Below are positions 1 through 11,608 of a stretch of 64,000 nucleotides of DNA, one piece after another. Location of the stretch: positions 6,866,603 to 6,930,602 of the forward strand of contig JAAONU010000013.1 in the NCBI GenBank assembly GCA_012932295.1. The letters run 5' to 3'. The DNA is from Cyclina sinensis. Taxonomy: Eukaryota > Mollusca > Bivalvia > Venerida > Veneridae. Both the position numbers and the translations under genes were made by a program. A model generated the notes under the pieces. That model was not told the DNA's origin, searched no databases, and was given only the letters and a program-made list of their open reading frames with translations. The first letter of the stretch is position 1, and each line of letters begins with the position of its first letter.

Positions 1-6
1 CTGCAG

Positions 7-2192
7 ATGCGGAGAGTGTGTAAGTGAATCAAGACAATGTTGTGAGTGGTGCACAGAAGAGACAAGATGTCAGGTGAAGGGAACTCCATGCTCCGCTGAA
101 TTAAAAACATCTGTACGATATCTTTTACTTATCTGCACTTAAACAATTTAAGTAAACATGATACCCAGCAGTACGGCTGTAGAAATTAAAATACTGTATC
201 TTAGTAACGTAACAGATTGTCGGAATGAATCCATTTCAACAAGAAGGTTTTTCCTAGCAATGCATTTGAATCTAGATTAGAGGCATATACAGTTTATTTC
301 TTACCCTATGGGATTATCAACTTTTCTTAGACATTACTGGCAAAAAGGTGTTATTAATTGCAATGAATTTTGCGAAACCTGTAACTTGTGTACTCTATTA
401 TCATTTCTTGCATTAAGACATATTCAAGTAATAACTTATCAATTTACAGAAAGAATTTTGTCCACGCTTACAAGATACGAGGGGTCGTAATTTTGTACAT
501 ACTGGTGTTTTGACCTCTGTTAAGTTTTATGCTAATCACCTTCCAAAGGTAAGAGGAACACTGCTTGGTCTGTTTTGTAAACCGTTACTGTGTTGTAATA
601 TCACATAATCACCTTTCCTCGGACTGTTGATCATTTTTAAATGTATCAGACTATTTTTCATAGTAGAAGTAAAATGACTACTTTATATTGTCAATCTATA
701 TCAAACAGTTGTCACCTGTGTAATTTAAAAGATCGATGGCTGTAGTGCCCAAGAAAAAGAAATTGCACCCATAATCTGACATTTTCTTCTTTCGTTTTTT
801 TACAGAACCCATCAGCACACTTGTTTTCCTGCAAAGTTTCACCTGTCTCATACCAATCAAGAGCATTCCTAGCTGGCGATTCAATACATTGTAATTTAAA
901 TGTAAGTCTATAAAAATCTTTCAGTAGAATTAGTCATAATACAATGCCGTGTATAAATGCCGTGTATAAATGTATGTCATATTTTCTCTTTAAAGTCTAA
1001 CACTAAGCAAGACTATCGCATAAGTCAGTTGTAAATGTACGTAATTGTACGTAAATGTACATAAATGAACGTAAATTTACATCATAAATGTACACTTTCT
1101 TATAAAATGATAATCCGTAGTGTTGGTCTGATGGCATGGAAAATACGAATTTCCAAAATGACTTCCAAATGATTTACAAGTACACTTTGGCTTTTTTTCG
1201 AATAAGCAAACAAGCTCCACAAAACAAGTGCAATGTCAGTTTAAAACAAAATTTGAAATTATGAAACTTTGTCAAGATAAATGTGAGGTGAAGCAGTTTG
1301 AAAGTGTGTTTCGCAACATAACATTCCTGTGCAACGTTTATCAACGTAATTTGTCCAGTTCTATAAAGCAAGAAAATAGGTATGTAGCTCTTAATTGCTT
1401 TTGCAATATTTAAGTTTAGGTGTTTTGAAGTTCGTGTAGAAGTTTCATGTTTATTGATATACAAGAGTATGATGAAATAAATGTTCCTCAGGTTGGGTAT
1501 AAGCCGTGAAGCCCTACAATTCAAAATACAAAGACATAAAGCTAACGGCTATATAGCTAAAAAAATTAAGATCTTTAAGCTAACATGCATGTTTTAGGTA
1601 TAAAGTACATATTACAAGTATTTTATGTATGTTCCAATATGTTTCAACATTGTGCAAGACGAACTCAATCCCTAACGTTGAATTTGTTTAAAACTTGGTA
1701 ATATTTCATTACGTACACCTGCCAGTTTTCACCAGTCGTATGGCTTTTAGCTATTTTCAAATCAAATTAAGAATTATACATCGAAAAGGGCTAATGAAAT
1801 GTTGTTTCCTAACAACAGATGTTAAATAGGATCAAGACTTAGATTATTCTTAGTTGAAGAGAGTCAAGCGTTTTGAAAATATTTTTTTTTAAACACGTGA
1901 CTTTTCAGTAGGTCAGTATTGGTCTTGTTAGCAATGTTTGAAAAATCTTTGCATTAAATCAAGCAGACAAGCCTTCGTACTAAATTTACAGATATATACG
2001 TGTGCATTTTTTGTTGTGGGATGTTTTAGAAATCTGATTCTATTTGATAGTGCTATACATTTATAAGATTTTACGTGTGTTTCAGATCTCAAGGACTTTG
2101 GACTTGGCCCAAACAAGATTACAGAGTCAATATTAGTTACGTTGCAAAAGGTCAACATGTATCAGAGTTAGATGATGACTTTGGCAATTTTG
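7..2192 (+). CDS. Copy 1: PSI2 and IPT2 exons
   Basis: Exon 7-112 follows a CAG acceptor and encodes a cysteine-rich PSI module (CGECVSES, CCEWCTEETRC, GTPC). Exons 450-548 (33 codons) and 806-901 (32 codons) start the second IPT domain; copies 2 and 3 have 33 codons in each. Exon 2086-2192 is 107 bases against 106 in the other copies. Its downstream frame reads QDYRVNISYVAKGQHVSEL and joins PSI3 through a phase-1 junction, but that frame is offset by one from the preceding exon. The extra base lies in the first ~20 bases after the acceptor. No other AG nearby restores the frame. Confidence 0.8.
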
Positions 2193-5100
2193 GTACCATC
2201 AGTAGTTTATCAATTTCTTACAAACATTTGAAATGGCCATATCTGTAAATGCCTCAGAAAATGTAATTGAACCAATGGAAAATAAACATGTTTGACATCT
2301 TTCTGGAGAAGGTGTTTCATCATTTTTGCCTAGATCTCTGTAAAATGTCTTCATGAGTATTAGAACTGTGAAGTAAAGAAGCATAATAAGTCATGTTTTA
2401 AATTGAGTAGTTATTTTGGTCTACTATGGAAAAGCAATCACCTGTCTATGAACACATTAAACACAATATCTAGCTACCGTTGCCTGTCTTTGATAAATGA
2501 AATTTAATTACTGACCATAAAACGAATTCCAAACTATGTTCTTTTTCTTTTAATTTAAGTTACAGTATATAATTGTCCACTGTTGGCAAACGACTGCAGC
2601 CGTTGTCGGGCGTTAAATAAAAGCAGGTACAGATGTGACTGGTGTTCTAACAAGAATGAATGTGGTTACAGAGATGAAAACTGCACCGTATTTACATGTC
2701 CTGCCCCTACCATTACCAAGGTAATTTAGGTTTATTTAGTTTTATTTAGTTTTATTGGGGTTTAACGCCAGTTTCAACTGCTCAGGTCATATCCCGGCGG
2801 TCAGTCCACCTAACTAGTGTTCCTGGGTATCCAACCAGTTTATTAACCAATTATTCCACAAGTGACTGACTACTTCCTCACTTGCTTCAGAGGTGAGGGA
2901 CAAATGACCTATAACCGCATTGCTTGAGATCAATTATTACGGAGAAATTTTGCCGGCCCTGATGGGGATTGAACCGGGATCGTCCAGCTTGACAATCCGA
3001 TGCTCTACCGATTACCGAGGTTAACTGTACGTTATGTATTGAATTTAGCAAAAATTGGGAACTGTAAGAAATAGTTCACTTATCTTTATATTTTTACTGA
3101 TAAAACAATCGGCTTCTATGCGACTTCCGAGAAGTGCGCAAATGAATCGTAATAAAGGAGAAGTTTTGCAATATCATTAAAGAAATACTGCACCATATTT
3201 TTTTAACATGTTCATTGATTTAGAAAGCAATATTAGGAATGATTGTGGTACAAATAATGATCATTTCCGCCAGTAAGTCATCTTTTTTAGTAAAAAAAGA
3301 AGTTCTTGTAATTTTGATCCTGAGACTTCAAATGATAGTGATATTCTATGTAAAGTCATGCCCATGCATCCTGTGTCAAAATAAAATATAACAAGCATTA
3401 CTTAACTGTCTAGATGTCTTCAAACACAGTCGTATGAGTATTGAGTATTTTTAGCATTGCTTAAAGAATGATAGCGATGGACATCAAGACTGTTCTACTT
3501 TTTACAGGTAATACCAAGAGATGGCCCGACCATTGGTTACACTAGAATCACTGTAATGGGGTACAATCTAGGCTCAGAAATAGCGGATATTGAGAAAGTT
3601 GAGATAGCAAATATTTCGTGCGAGCTTAGTAGAGATACTCGGGATTTTAGTGTGACAAAGAATGTCGATTTTGAAAGCCAATTCCCTACACAGTACGTAA
3701 AACAAAACTTGCTTATGTCCACAAAAAATTAATTTGTTTCCTTGCTATAAAAATGCTGTTTAGTTTCGATAAGTAATTGTTTTCTGGACGTTACTAAATC
3801 AAAGTATTTGCTTTTCGTCTTCAGGAATAAGACCTATATGAACTAGAAACTTAAAAAAAAATTCAACAAATGAATATTTTGTGTAATGTGTTTTTTATTT
3901 AGAATAGTATGTTACACAAGACCTTCTTTGGGCGAGAAAACAGGTTTCGTCCACGTAACAATAGACGGAATGAAGTCTACGTCGCTTGTAGAATATTCAT
4001 ACAGGGTAAATTCATTAAAATATAGACAGGTTTTGTTTTCTCAATTTCATGTTTTCATTTACTTATAAAAGAAAACGCTTGTGGAAATTCCAGTATGATT
4101 TAATGTTTTAGATAGATCAGAATAATATATTATACACTTCTATTTAGAAAATTACAATACGTATGAAAAAAATTCAAACATTCTTAAAACGACTTGCCGC
4201 AAAAAGTATACTATTGCACTCCCAGACTGAAAAGATACTTTTAAAATTATTATGCTTATGCACCAAGGAATTTATTACCGTGCGTTCTATAATAATATAC
4301 ACATGTTCTTACATAATTCAAACATTAAAACAATTTAACTCAGGTACTAGTTGTAACGGACATCCATCCGAAGCATGGACCAAAAGCGGGCGGAACACGT
4401 TTGACTATTTTCGGCCGGAATCTTGGGATTGGCAACAGGAACATTAGTGTGCTGTTCGGAAACAAACAGTGCCTTAAACCAATGGTCAAACCTGATTTGC
4501 CTCTAGACCAAGTGTAGGATTTTATGATAAAAATGAATTTGATTTGTTAAATGTCATCAAAAAGCATTATGTGTAATTGAAAGAAACAAGTGAAAACATC
4601 AGGAAAACCACAGTCAGAAAACACAGCCTCCCCAAGTTAATAAATGATACTTATAGCAATTAATAGAATACATAATTTTAAATCTAAAAAAAATAAATGT
4701 GCTTTTTATGTGGGTATTGTTTTTATAAAAAGAGAAATCAGAAGCATACTACTACAATGTATGAAAGGGAACATCTGTAATAAGATACATGTAATAACAA
4801 TAAATACATTCTTAATCTCCTGTGAAGTATGTCTTGTAAAGCAGGACTGAACTATTGAAATTTGCATATATCGTTTAGTTTTTCAGGCAATTTTACAATC
4901 GTCTGTATAGTCGATGGAGATTATAGTGCAAATGTCACAACACTGAATATGACTATTGATGGTAAAGAAGTGACTAACAAGGCATCATTTCTGTACACAT
5001 TTATCTCTAATCCAGAAGTACAAACACCAATAGCAAAGAAAGCATTTCTGAGGTATGCGAACAAACATTTTAAAGTGATTACAAAATGTGATTTTTTGAA

Positions 5101-8100
5101 AAAATAAAAGTTCAATAAAACAACGGGTATGTTACTAAGTAAGCCGCAGCATTTTCTAACCGTCCATTAGATATAAAACACTATTTTTTTCAGATGATTT
5201 TTAGATGATTTGTAATCAAACACTATACATTATAATCATACACTTTCTGAAATTAATGGGATAACGTTATTATCTTTTGTCTTTCAGTGGTGGGACCAAG
5301 ATATTCATTGAAGGAAGGTACTTGAACAGTGCCAATGAAGCACAAATCAGATTATCATATAAAGGAGAAGATGAGGTAGGCTTAATATTAACGATATCTT
5401 TGCCACCGTTTTCATTTAATTATCTTTTTGGAAGCCCTATGCAGGTAACAAATATCAATACTGTTATATACATGTACATTAATTTGGATATTTGTAATAA
5501 GCTTGTGGAGGAAAACATGTATAACCTACAAGTAGATGAAAAATTCAGTGTTTTGTATCCTTTTCTTCTAAGGTTGAGAAATGTGAAATAGAGTCATCCA
5601 ATTTGGTCACGTGTAAAGTTCCAAGAGCACCAAAAGGTCTGTGGGACACATTACTAGAAGCAAACGAGAGTCTTGATTGTCTCGGATGTATACTAGTAAC
5701 ACTCGTACTTAACCTAGACAATATCAAAGCAGATATTGAAGTAAAATACTACCAGGACCCTGTTATTGACAACATTGCAGGAGACAGTAACATCGTAACG
5801 TTGAAATCTGACAGTCGGCTTCTGATAGTTACCGTGAGGTTTTTTCTCGTTGTTATGCCTTATTTTGTTTATATATAAAAGGGAAAAAAAGATTGCATTT
5901 TATTATGTTTTGTAGTCATACTATTGCGTGGTTAAAAAAACCCCTGCGTAATAAGTACTCTCCAGAGAACTAGATATTGTTTGTAGCAGTCGCTCCCTGT
6001 TAGATTAAAAATGATCTTTATAACTGTATTTGGTGAATTTCTAAAATATAAAAACTGTCGCATAACCAGTCACAGTTATAGTGATAGGATGAAAAAATAA
6101 GTGGTCAAAAAAGAAAAAAAGAATAAACACCACAAAGTTCCTTAAACTGCTCAATTAAAAGTTAAAATTCTTAATTAAGATATAAAAACTTAAATCCTAG
6201 GGTAGTCGGCTGAACTGTGTTGCGACAATATCTGACATCAAAATTACAGTTGGTACAGAGTCATGTGTACTTGCTGAACTACAGACCTCATACATGTCCT
6301 GTATTGCGCCTATTTCTCAGCCGAAACCAGGCATACCACATGCTGAGTACCCAGAAGTAAATGTAAGATACACAGATTAAATAAATACCTACAAAATTCG
6401 TAAAAATATTGTTAAGTTTACATTTTATGCTCTACAGTGTTTGTGTGGAGTGAAATATTTTCTCAAAGCTGGCCTGTAATTATTAGTTAGTTGTTATATA
6501 TCAACTTGTATGGTATTTATGGCAAGCGTAGCTATGACATCTTTGCTTAAATTTTTCGCTGCAAATATACAACAAGAACTGTCACTGTAAGATGACTATG
6601 CCCCCGAAGTGGTGCTTTGACCTTTGAGCTGAGAAACAGTCATTTAAGGGTCAAGGTCAAACAAATATAGGTCAGTGGGAAGGTTTTGTCCAAAGGGGTG
6701 TTTTTGTCTAAGTATGAAGTATATCCACTTACTAATGTGGAAGTTATGACCAAATGTTAAAGTTTTTGGACAATTGGATCTTCAAGGTGAAGGCAATTCA
6801 GGGGTCAAGGTCAAATAATATAGGTCAGTGGGAAGGTCTTGTCCAAAGGGGTGTTGTTTCCAAGTATGAAGTAAATCCACTTACTAATAAGGAAGTTATG
6901 GCCAATGTTAAAATTTTCGGAGGGGCTGACTGACGGACTGACAGTTCAAAAACTATATGCCTCACTTCGGGGGCATAACAAGCATAAAAATGTTTTTAAT
7001 CGCGAATTGAAAAGTCTGCAATGTAGCTCCTCTGTCATAGGAAAATGTCTTAGAAATAAAGGTTATTGTATGACCTATATTTCAATAATTTCAGGTAACC
7101 GTTGGAAACATAAGGAAGACCGTCGGATACTTGAAGTATTTGGATAATTTAGACAGTACAGTGGCTATCGTGTCGTCTGCAGTCACGGCTGTTGTTTTTA
7201 TACTTAGTATTTCATTATGTAATTTTATCATATTTATTACCTTTAATCAGCCAATTCATATCAAAATATCGTACAAGCCATGTGAGCAAGTGGTTTCTGA
7301 GCAAAACGAAAGCAGATAGTATAATCATACCTGATCCTTAAACATTAGAAAGGTTGGTTGAGAGGCTAGATTGCCAGAATTTCCCAATCAATGTAAAATT
7401 AATCTATTAAGAATACATGCAGTTTAAGATGGAAAATGTGTTCTACTTATAACCAAGGTCTCTCGAACAAGTTTGACATTTGGCTTTTTCTTCTTGGTTT
7501 AGTTCATAATAGCCAACAGTAATTTGGCAATTGTAAGCCAGGAGAGCTACATACACATGTGATATAAACTATTGTAATATAGGTTTGTTTATTTCTCAAA
7601 CAATTTATTTATTCACCACTGAGAAAACGATTAAGAAAAAAATACTAACATTTTATTTTAATTTTATGACAGGTGTGTTCTTGATGTACTGGAAGAGCAG
7701 AAAATTACAGGACCTGATAAAGCAGAACAGTATTTACAGGTGTGTACCCATGTTTTCAATGGTAGCCATAGTCTGTACACATAATTCTGGCAAAAACCGC
7801 ATTATTTGACTGCATCATGGTGACGTTCTTAAGAGGTCTATGAGATTGTGTCCGCGGCCAAAGGAAATTATTTTCATTTGCTTTGGGATTATACTGTGGC
7901 ATTCATGTTATTATGTTTTCTTAATGCTGAAACTACTCCTTCTATCAATTTGAGTTTATTTGTGTTTGGTAACGGTTACCAATACGACCTACGCTCCATA
8001 AGTGCAATCAGGTAAAGGTCTAATGCCTGGTCGTCTATATAATGTGATTAATTTTGAGAAAGGTAGCAAATATAGCAAAAGAAGAGGAAACTACCATTTA

Positions 8101-8957
8101 TTAAGAATCTTGTTTTAATGTAGCAAAATGCAGAAATCATCTGACCTGAACATAATGCGGTTTAAAAGCGATAGTTCTTCGTTCGTGGTAGATATAGAGT
8201 ATAGTGACAAATTTTTATTTATAATATTATTTCTTACAGACAACCAGCTCTGACTGGCAGCAGTTATAGCTGTAACCAGCGCGCAGAAACCAGCAGCATA
8301 TACTCAAATGCTTCAGGCTTAACTGATATTTACAACAGAATAAATGGTGAGGAGATTTACGAGCCAGATATGTCATCTCTACATAGAGACAGGATAAATG
8401 AAGTGGAGCTATACGAGGGTTATATGTCACCACTACAGAGGAACAGGGTACATGTCAAGGAGACGTGCGAGCGAGATATGCCATCTCTACATAGAGACAG
8501 GATATATGTAGAGGAACCCTACGAGCGAGATATATCATCTCTACAGAGAAACAGAATAAATGCAGAGGAACGGACTGAGATCTTTATGTCAGATCCACAG
8601 TTAAACACAATAAACGCAGAGAATCAGGATGAGCTGGTTATGCCCTCTTTTCAGAGGAACAGTGTACACCCAGTAAAGAGACATACCAATATGTCATGTC
8701 CACAGTTAAACAGAACAATCCCAGAGAATCTAGACGACGTCAATTCGTCTTGCACACTTCCGAAAAGACGTGTCGTTCGTATTCAGAGCAAACTGACATT
8801 TCAAGTTGAGGTAGTTGAAGAAACCGGGGATTTGGTCCTGTTACCAAATGCGATGGAAAATGATACATATTTACACCCAGTACACTGCAACCCAACAAAG
8901 GATGAAGTAAAGGAAGAATTTCAAAGTGAAGATGAAATTACTTTAGATAATTGTTGA
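7..8957 (+). CDS. Plexin-like receptor, copy 1 (5' end outside window)
   Basis: Fifteen exons are visible: 7-112, 450-548, 806-901, 2086-2192, 2560-2720, 3508-3692, 3903-4005, 4344-4511, 4879-5052, 5288-5375, 5573-5833, 6201-6362, 7095-7206, 7673-7739 and 8240-8957 (TGA stop). They encode PSI2, IPT2, PSI3, IPT3 to IPT6, one membrane segment and a cytoplasmic tail. The Sema, PSI1 and IPT1 exons would lie upstream of the window. Boundaries were set by GT-AG signals and by matching exon lengths and phases in copy 2 at 11.6-33.4 kb. Plexins are semaphorin receptors, so a cell-surface ligand-binding role is inferred. No plexin GAP domain follows the membrane segment. Two exons deviate in length from copy 2: 2086-2192 has one extra base, and 4344-4511 is two bases short. 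Either breaks the frame, so this is a pseudogene or contains sequence errors. Confidence 0.82.
2560..2720 (+). CDS. Copy 1: PSI3 exon
   Basis: The acceptor is TTTAAG and the donor GTAATT; length is 161 bases as in copies 2 and 3. It encodes VTVYNCPLLANDCSRC, then the spaced cysteines of a third PSI module (RCDWCSNKNECGY) and leads into IPT3 (APTITK). It enters in phase 1, so the first codon is shared with the preceding exon. Confidence 0.88.
2740..3025 (-). mobile_element. tRNA-derived SINE in copy-1 intron
   Basis: On the minus strand the segment at about 3020-2950 has an A-box-like GGTAATCGGTAGAGCATCGG and a B-box GGTTCAATCCC, like a tRNA 5' region. The body runs to GGCGTTAAACCCC near 2755. 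A body fragment of the same family (TTTAACGCCAGTTTCAAC, GGTCATATCCCGGCGG) recurs at 23632-23685 in a copy-2 intron. Confidence 0.65.
3508..4005 (+). CDS. Copy 1: IPT3 exons
   Basis: Exons 3508-3692 (185 bases) and 3903-4005 (103 bases) encode an IPT/TIG immunoglobulin-like fold. It starts VIPRDGPTIGYTRITVMGYN, the typical P-x-x-G-P-x-x-G-x-T-x-I-T-V-x-G signature, and ends VEYSYR. Both exon lengths and phases match copies 2 and 3 exactly. Confidence 0.88.
4344..5052 (+). CDS. Copy 1: IPT4 exons
   Basis: Exon 4344-4511 encodes VTDIHPKHGPKAGGTRLTIF followed by GRNLGIGN, a clear IPT signature. Exon 4879-5052 encodes SGNFTIVCIVDGDYSANVTT and ends AKKAFLR. The first exon ends CTA-GAC-CAA before GTGTAG and is 168 bases; copy 2 has 170 and ends in phase 2. 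As the next exon needs a phase-2 partner, the two do not join in frame. Either two bases were lost at the end of the exon or the sequence is wrong here. Confidence 0.82.
5288..6362 (+). CDS. Copy 1: membrane-proximal IPT5 and IPT6 exons
   Basis: Exons 5288-5375 (88 bases), 5573-5833 (261 bases) and 6201-6362 (162 bases) have the same lengths as in copy 2. They encode SGGTKIFIEGRYLNSANEA (IPT5), then a cysteine-bearing stretch with EVKYYQDPVIDNIAGDSN, which opens IPT6 as in plexins, and then ITVGTESCVLAELQTSYMSC. Donors are GTAGGC, GTGAGG and GTAAGA. Confidence 0.87.
6597..6977. mobile_element. MITE with TATGCCCCCGAAGTG inverted repeats
   Basis: It starts TATGCCCCCGAAGTG and ends CACTTCGGGGGCATA. 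Inside are two direct ~155-bp copies starting GGGTCAAGGTCAAA (about 6647 and 6801), each with AAGGGGTGTT and CCACTTACTAAT. It lies in the intron before the copy-1 membrane exon. Confidence 0.75.
7095..7739 (+). CDS. Copy 1: transmembrane and juxtamembrane exons
   Basis: Exon 7095-7206 encodes VTVGNIRKTVGYLKYLDN, the last strand of the plexin ectodomain, then a hydrophobic run (TVAIVSSAVTAVVFILS). Exon 7673-7739 continues the helix with VFLMYW and then a basic stop-transfer KSRK and QDLIKQNSIYR. In plexins a long GAP-containing cytoplasmic region starts here; instead the next exon is the last. An open frame running past 7206 is intron read-through; the copy-2 donor sits at the same place. Confidence 0.83.
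8240..8957 (+). CDS. Copy 1: terminal exon, repeat-bearing cytoplasmic tail
   Basis: The exon encodes 238 residues to a TGA stop. After QPALTGSSYSCNQRAETSSI come about seven 18-residue tandem units, for example YEPDMSSLHRDRINEVEL and YERDISSLQRNRINAEER, with consensus acidic-x-M-S-x-L-x-R-x-R-I-x-x-E. After the repeats the tail reads KLTFQVEVVEE ... DTYLHPVHC and ends in an acidic stretch. Many tyrosines could be phosphorylation sites (YSNA, YMSP, YLHP), but that is inference. No GAP, kinase or death domain is seen. The repeats are a 54-bp coding minisatellite. Copy 2 has the same flanks but about one and a half units. Confidence 0.85.
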
Positions 8958-10160
8958 CAAAATGGCCCGCAAGCGACAATTCGCAAACTGGCCCGCAAGC
9001 GACATTTCGCAAACGTTTTGTTTCATGACAGTTTATTACAAATCCGGTTGAACTGTTTTTACCTTGTTGTTTTTTTTCTAATAGTTGTATTCAGATAATA
9101 CGCAAACATTAACTGTACAACAAACAGTAATGATACTCACTGCTTCGACAATGTCATAAATCTATGTAAATTAATGACAGATTTATTTTAATTTTGATAA
9201 AAATATCTACAATACTGATTATGAATCTGCTTATTTTGTGATTTCTAATAGGTTTCTAGTTTACTGATGAAACGAAAATATTATTTTAATACGAGACAAA
9301 AAATATGAAACAATGTAAATGAAAAAGAAAACACTTATAAATATGCATGTTTGTCAAAATATTTGTATATGTAAGACGAAATTAGAAATTTAACCTTTTT
9401 TCCGTGTTTACCTAAACATTTGTTTGAGGTATTTTTTATATGGTATGAATGACACATTTAACAAGATGAAATATCATGACGTCACTCAATCTCTCAGTCT
9501 TTCTTTATAAGATATTGCCTTCAGATACGGCTTTTAAAACAAAATTCTCAGAAGAAAAAGTCATATTGATATGAAAGGTTTTTTTTATCCTTTCGGTGTT
9601 TGGTTTGGTTGCTTTTCATTTAAATAGACATATGAGAAAAAAACATTTAAGAAAAGGAAATCGAAACTTTTGCAACATTTAAGACAATTCATAAAACGAG
9701 GAAAATTTGTTTTTCATCGAATTCACTATAAAAAACGCTATTATCAAGAGTAACCCATCTTTGTATGGTCTGCCTGCATTGAAAAATAATAGCTAAAGTT
9801 AATAGTAATGGTCTGAGATAAAGTAATTTCAACACAGTCATACTGCCAGTTAAATTTCGAAAAGCCTTTACATTTATTTCATTGAAAAGTCCTTTTAAGC
9901 AACGTTGTTGCCATAAACCTGTCGGGTCAATCTTGTATGTATCATATTTCCCTTCAATATATTCAACAACTTTGTATATGTTTCGAGATATTATAATAAT
10001 TATATATCTAACAACAGCATGTCACAAAAGACGTTATGAAATATGTTGAACTTAAGTTTTCATGTTTTCAAGTTTGTAATGTTTGAAAACTCATTTTTAG
10101 AAAAAATAAAAATGTTAAATATTAATTGTTTAAAAATGGTGGAATAAAGATAGAAAATGC
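8958..10160 (+). other. Copy 1 3' UTR / 3' flank
   Basis: Directly after the stop is a 26-bp tandem duplication (TGGCCCGCAAGCGAC...TTCGCAAAC, about 8962-9015). The rest is AT-rich noncoding DNA. AATAAA hexamers at about 10105 and 10143 are possible poly(A) signals. The block from about 9000 to 10150 has a diverged counterpart at about 45010-45650, downstream of the tail pseudogene, so it was duplicated with the gene. UTR extent is not determinable. Confidence 0.4.
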
Positions 10161-10269
10161 TATTTTCAAAAAAGAGTCGAGCTACTGTGATCACTGCTGG
10201 GTCGTCGACGTCGTGCAAAATCTTTAATGTAGCTGATTATTCATAAATCATAATGCTCATAAATTAGAA

Positions 10270-10570
10270 TTTTGGTGTGTAGCATTGTCTGATTCAACTC
10301 AGGACACCAGATTCAATATTTGGCCCTTGCCCGGGTGTAACTTGATTTTACATATATAGGAAAAAAATAAAAACCTTCTTCTCTAAAACCTCAACACAGA
10401 ACTTTGTAATTTGTTGTGAGGCATCCTCAAGTAGATCTCTACCAAGGAATGTTCATATTATATCCCTGGGTTCAAAATTTAGCCCCGCCAAAGGGGTCAC
10501 TTGGTTTAGCATAGATTTATATAGAAAAAAACATCTTATGGGAAAGAACAAAACTTAGACCTTAACTATT
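10270..10570. repeat. Degenerate dispersed repeat, two related halves
   Basis: Two similar segments (TTTGGCCCTTGCCCGGGTGT... and TTTAGCCCCGCCAAAGGGGT...) are each followed by a TATATAGGAAAAAA-like stretch. This looks like a diverged tandem repeat of unknown family. From 10570 to 10900 is a G/C-biased purine/pyrimidine stretch without coding signal. Confidence 0.3.
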
Positions 10571-10899
10571 TATTGGATGGATAGGTACTTCACACACCTT
10601 ACAAGGAACTCCCCCACCCCACCGTTACATTTCTGTTTTCTTTTCCTTTCTTTCTTTTTTGTGGGGGAGGGGTGGAGGTGGGCATGTACCACCCCCTCCA
10701 CCCAAAAAATTGTTTTACATTTCTTTAGTATTTTGGATAGGTAGGTACTTACTGACTCCCACCCCACCTCGAGGATCTCACCCCGACCCCTTCCCCTAAG
10801 AAGTAGACACCTTTTGTATTTTTTTAAATCTATTAATATGCACCTGTTTCCGACAAATAAAACAGACAAGCGCTCTGTGGTGCCCTTGTTGCTAGTTAT

Positions 10900-11608
10900 T
10901 TTTTCTATGTTATCGTCCGTGTTGAAGATGTTTATATCTTTTTTCGTCACAATGTCAACTCTGATGGCATAGTGTTATGACATCAATAGTATTTTATAAT
11001 GGTACAGTAGGGCTTCTTTCGACCAAACACTCAATGAACTAAGCTGTAGTATTTGGTCAGACGCTTGGCTACTTTGATTTAAATGCAAAACATGCAACTG
11101 TTTTTTTCTCGTCTGGACTAAGCTTATATGGGAACGAATTACTTGACATGACCGCTTGAAATCTGACTTTTTGAAGAGAACGCATGGAAAAAAGAACACA
11201 ACATGTTGTTCATACAAATGAAGTTGTAAGTCATTATAAAGATGCTTATTGACGAGACTGGGACAGAAGTAAGAACTACATCATTCTTAATTCCTATTTA
11301 ATTACACGTCTAGAAAATACAATTTGTCAGGCAACAGTTTTAAAGATCTTTCGTAGAATTTACATCTATGCATTTGCTTCCTTTACAAAATCATCCCTTT
11401 TGTTAATAATAAAATGTCTTTTGATTTGTCTGTTTTAGAAGTTTCGTTTACATACCTTAAATAGGAAATGAATATTTAACTTCCGTAAAAATATAATCCA
11501 CTAAAACAATCGTAATAAGAAACTTACTTATTTTCCTCTGAACTAAAACATCAAAGACACTACAATCTTCTTTAAACTTTGAATATATTTTCTTTAAACA
11601 TGCTTAAA
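10900..11608 (+). promoter_or_regulatory. Upstream region of copy 2, conserved with copy 3
   Basis: Blocks at about 10909-11050, 11085-11170 and 11450-11608 align with DNA upstream of copy 3 (about 45661-45800, 48965-49060 and 50822-50966). This conserved flank should hold the promoter and 5' UTR. I see no convincing TATA box or initiator, so no site is called. Confidence 0.35.

Noticed and set aside
1174..1524. Minus-strand 116-codon frame in a copy-1 intron
   Set aside because: Low-complexity hydrophobic composition, no paralogous conservation, no homologous family recognised.
2950..3022. A tRNA gene on the minus strand
   Set aside because: A and B boxes are present but the acceptor stem does not pair and a SINE body follows; treated as a SINE.
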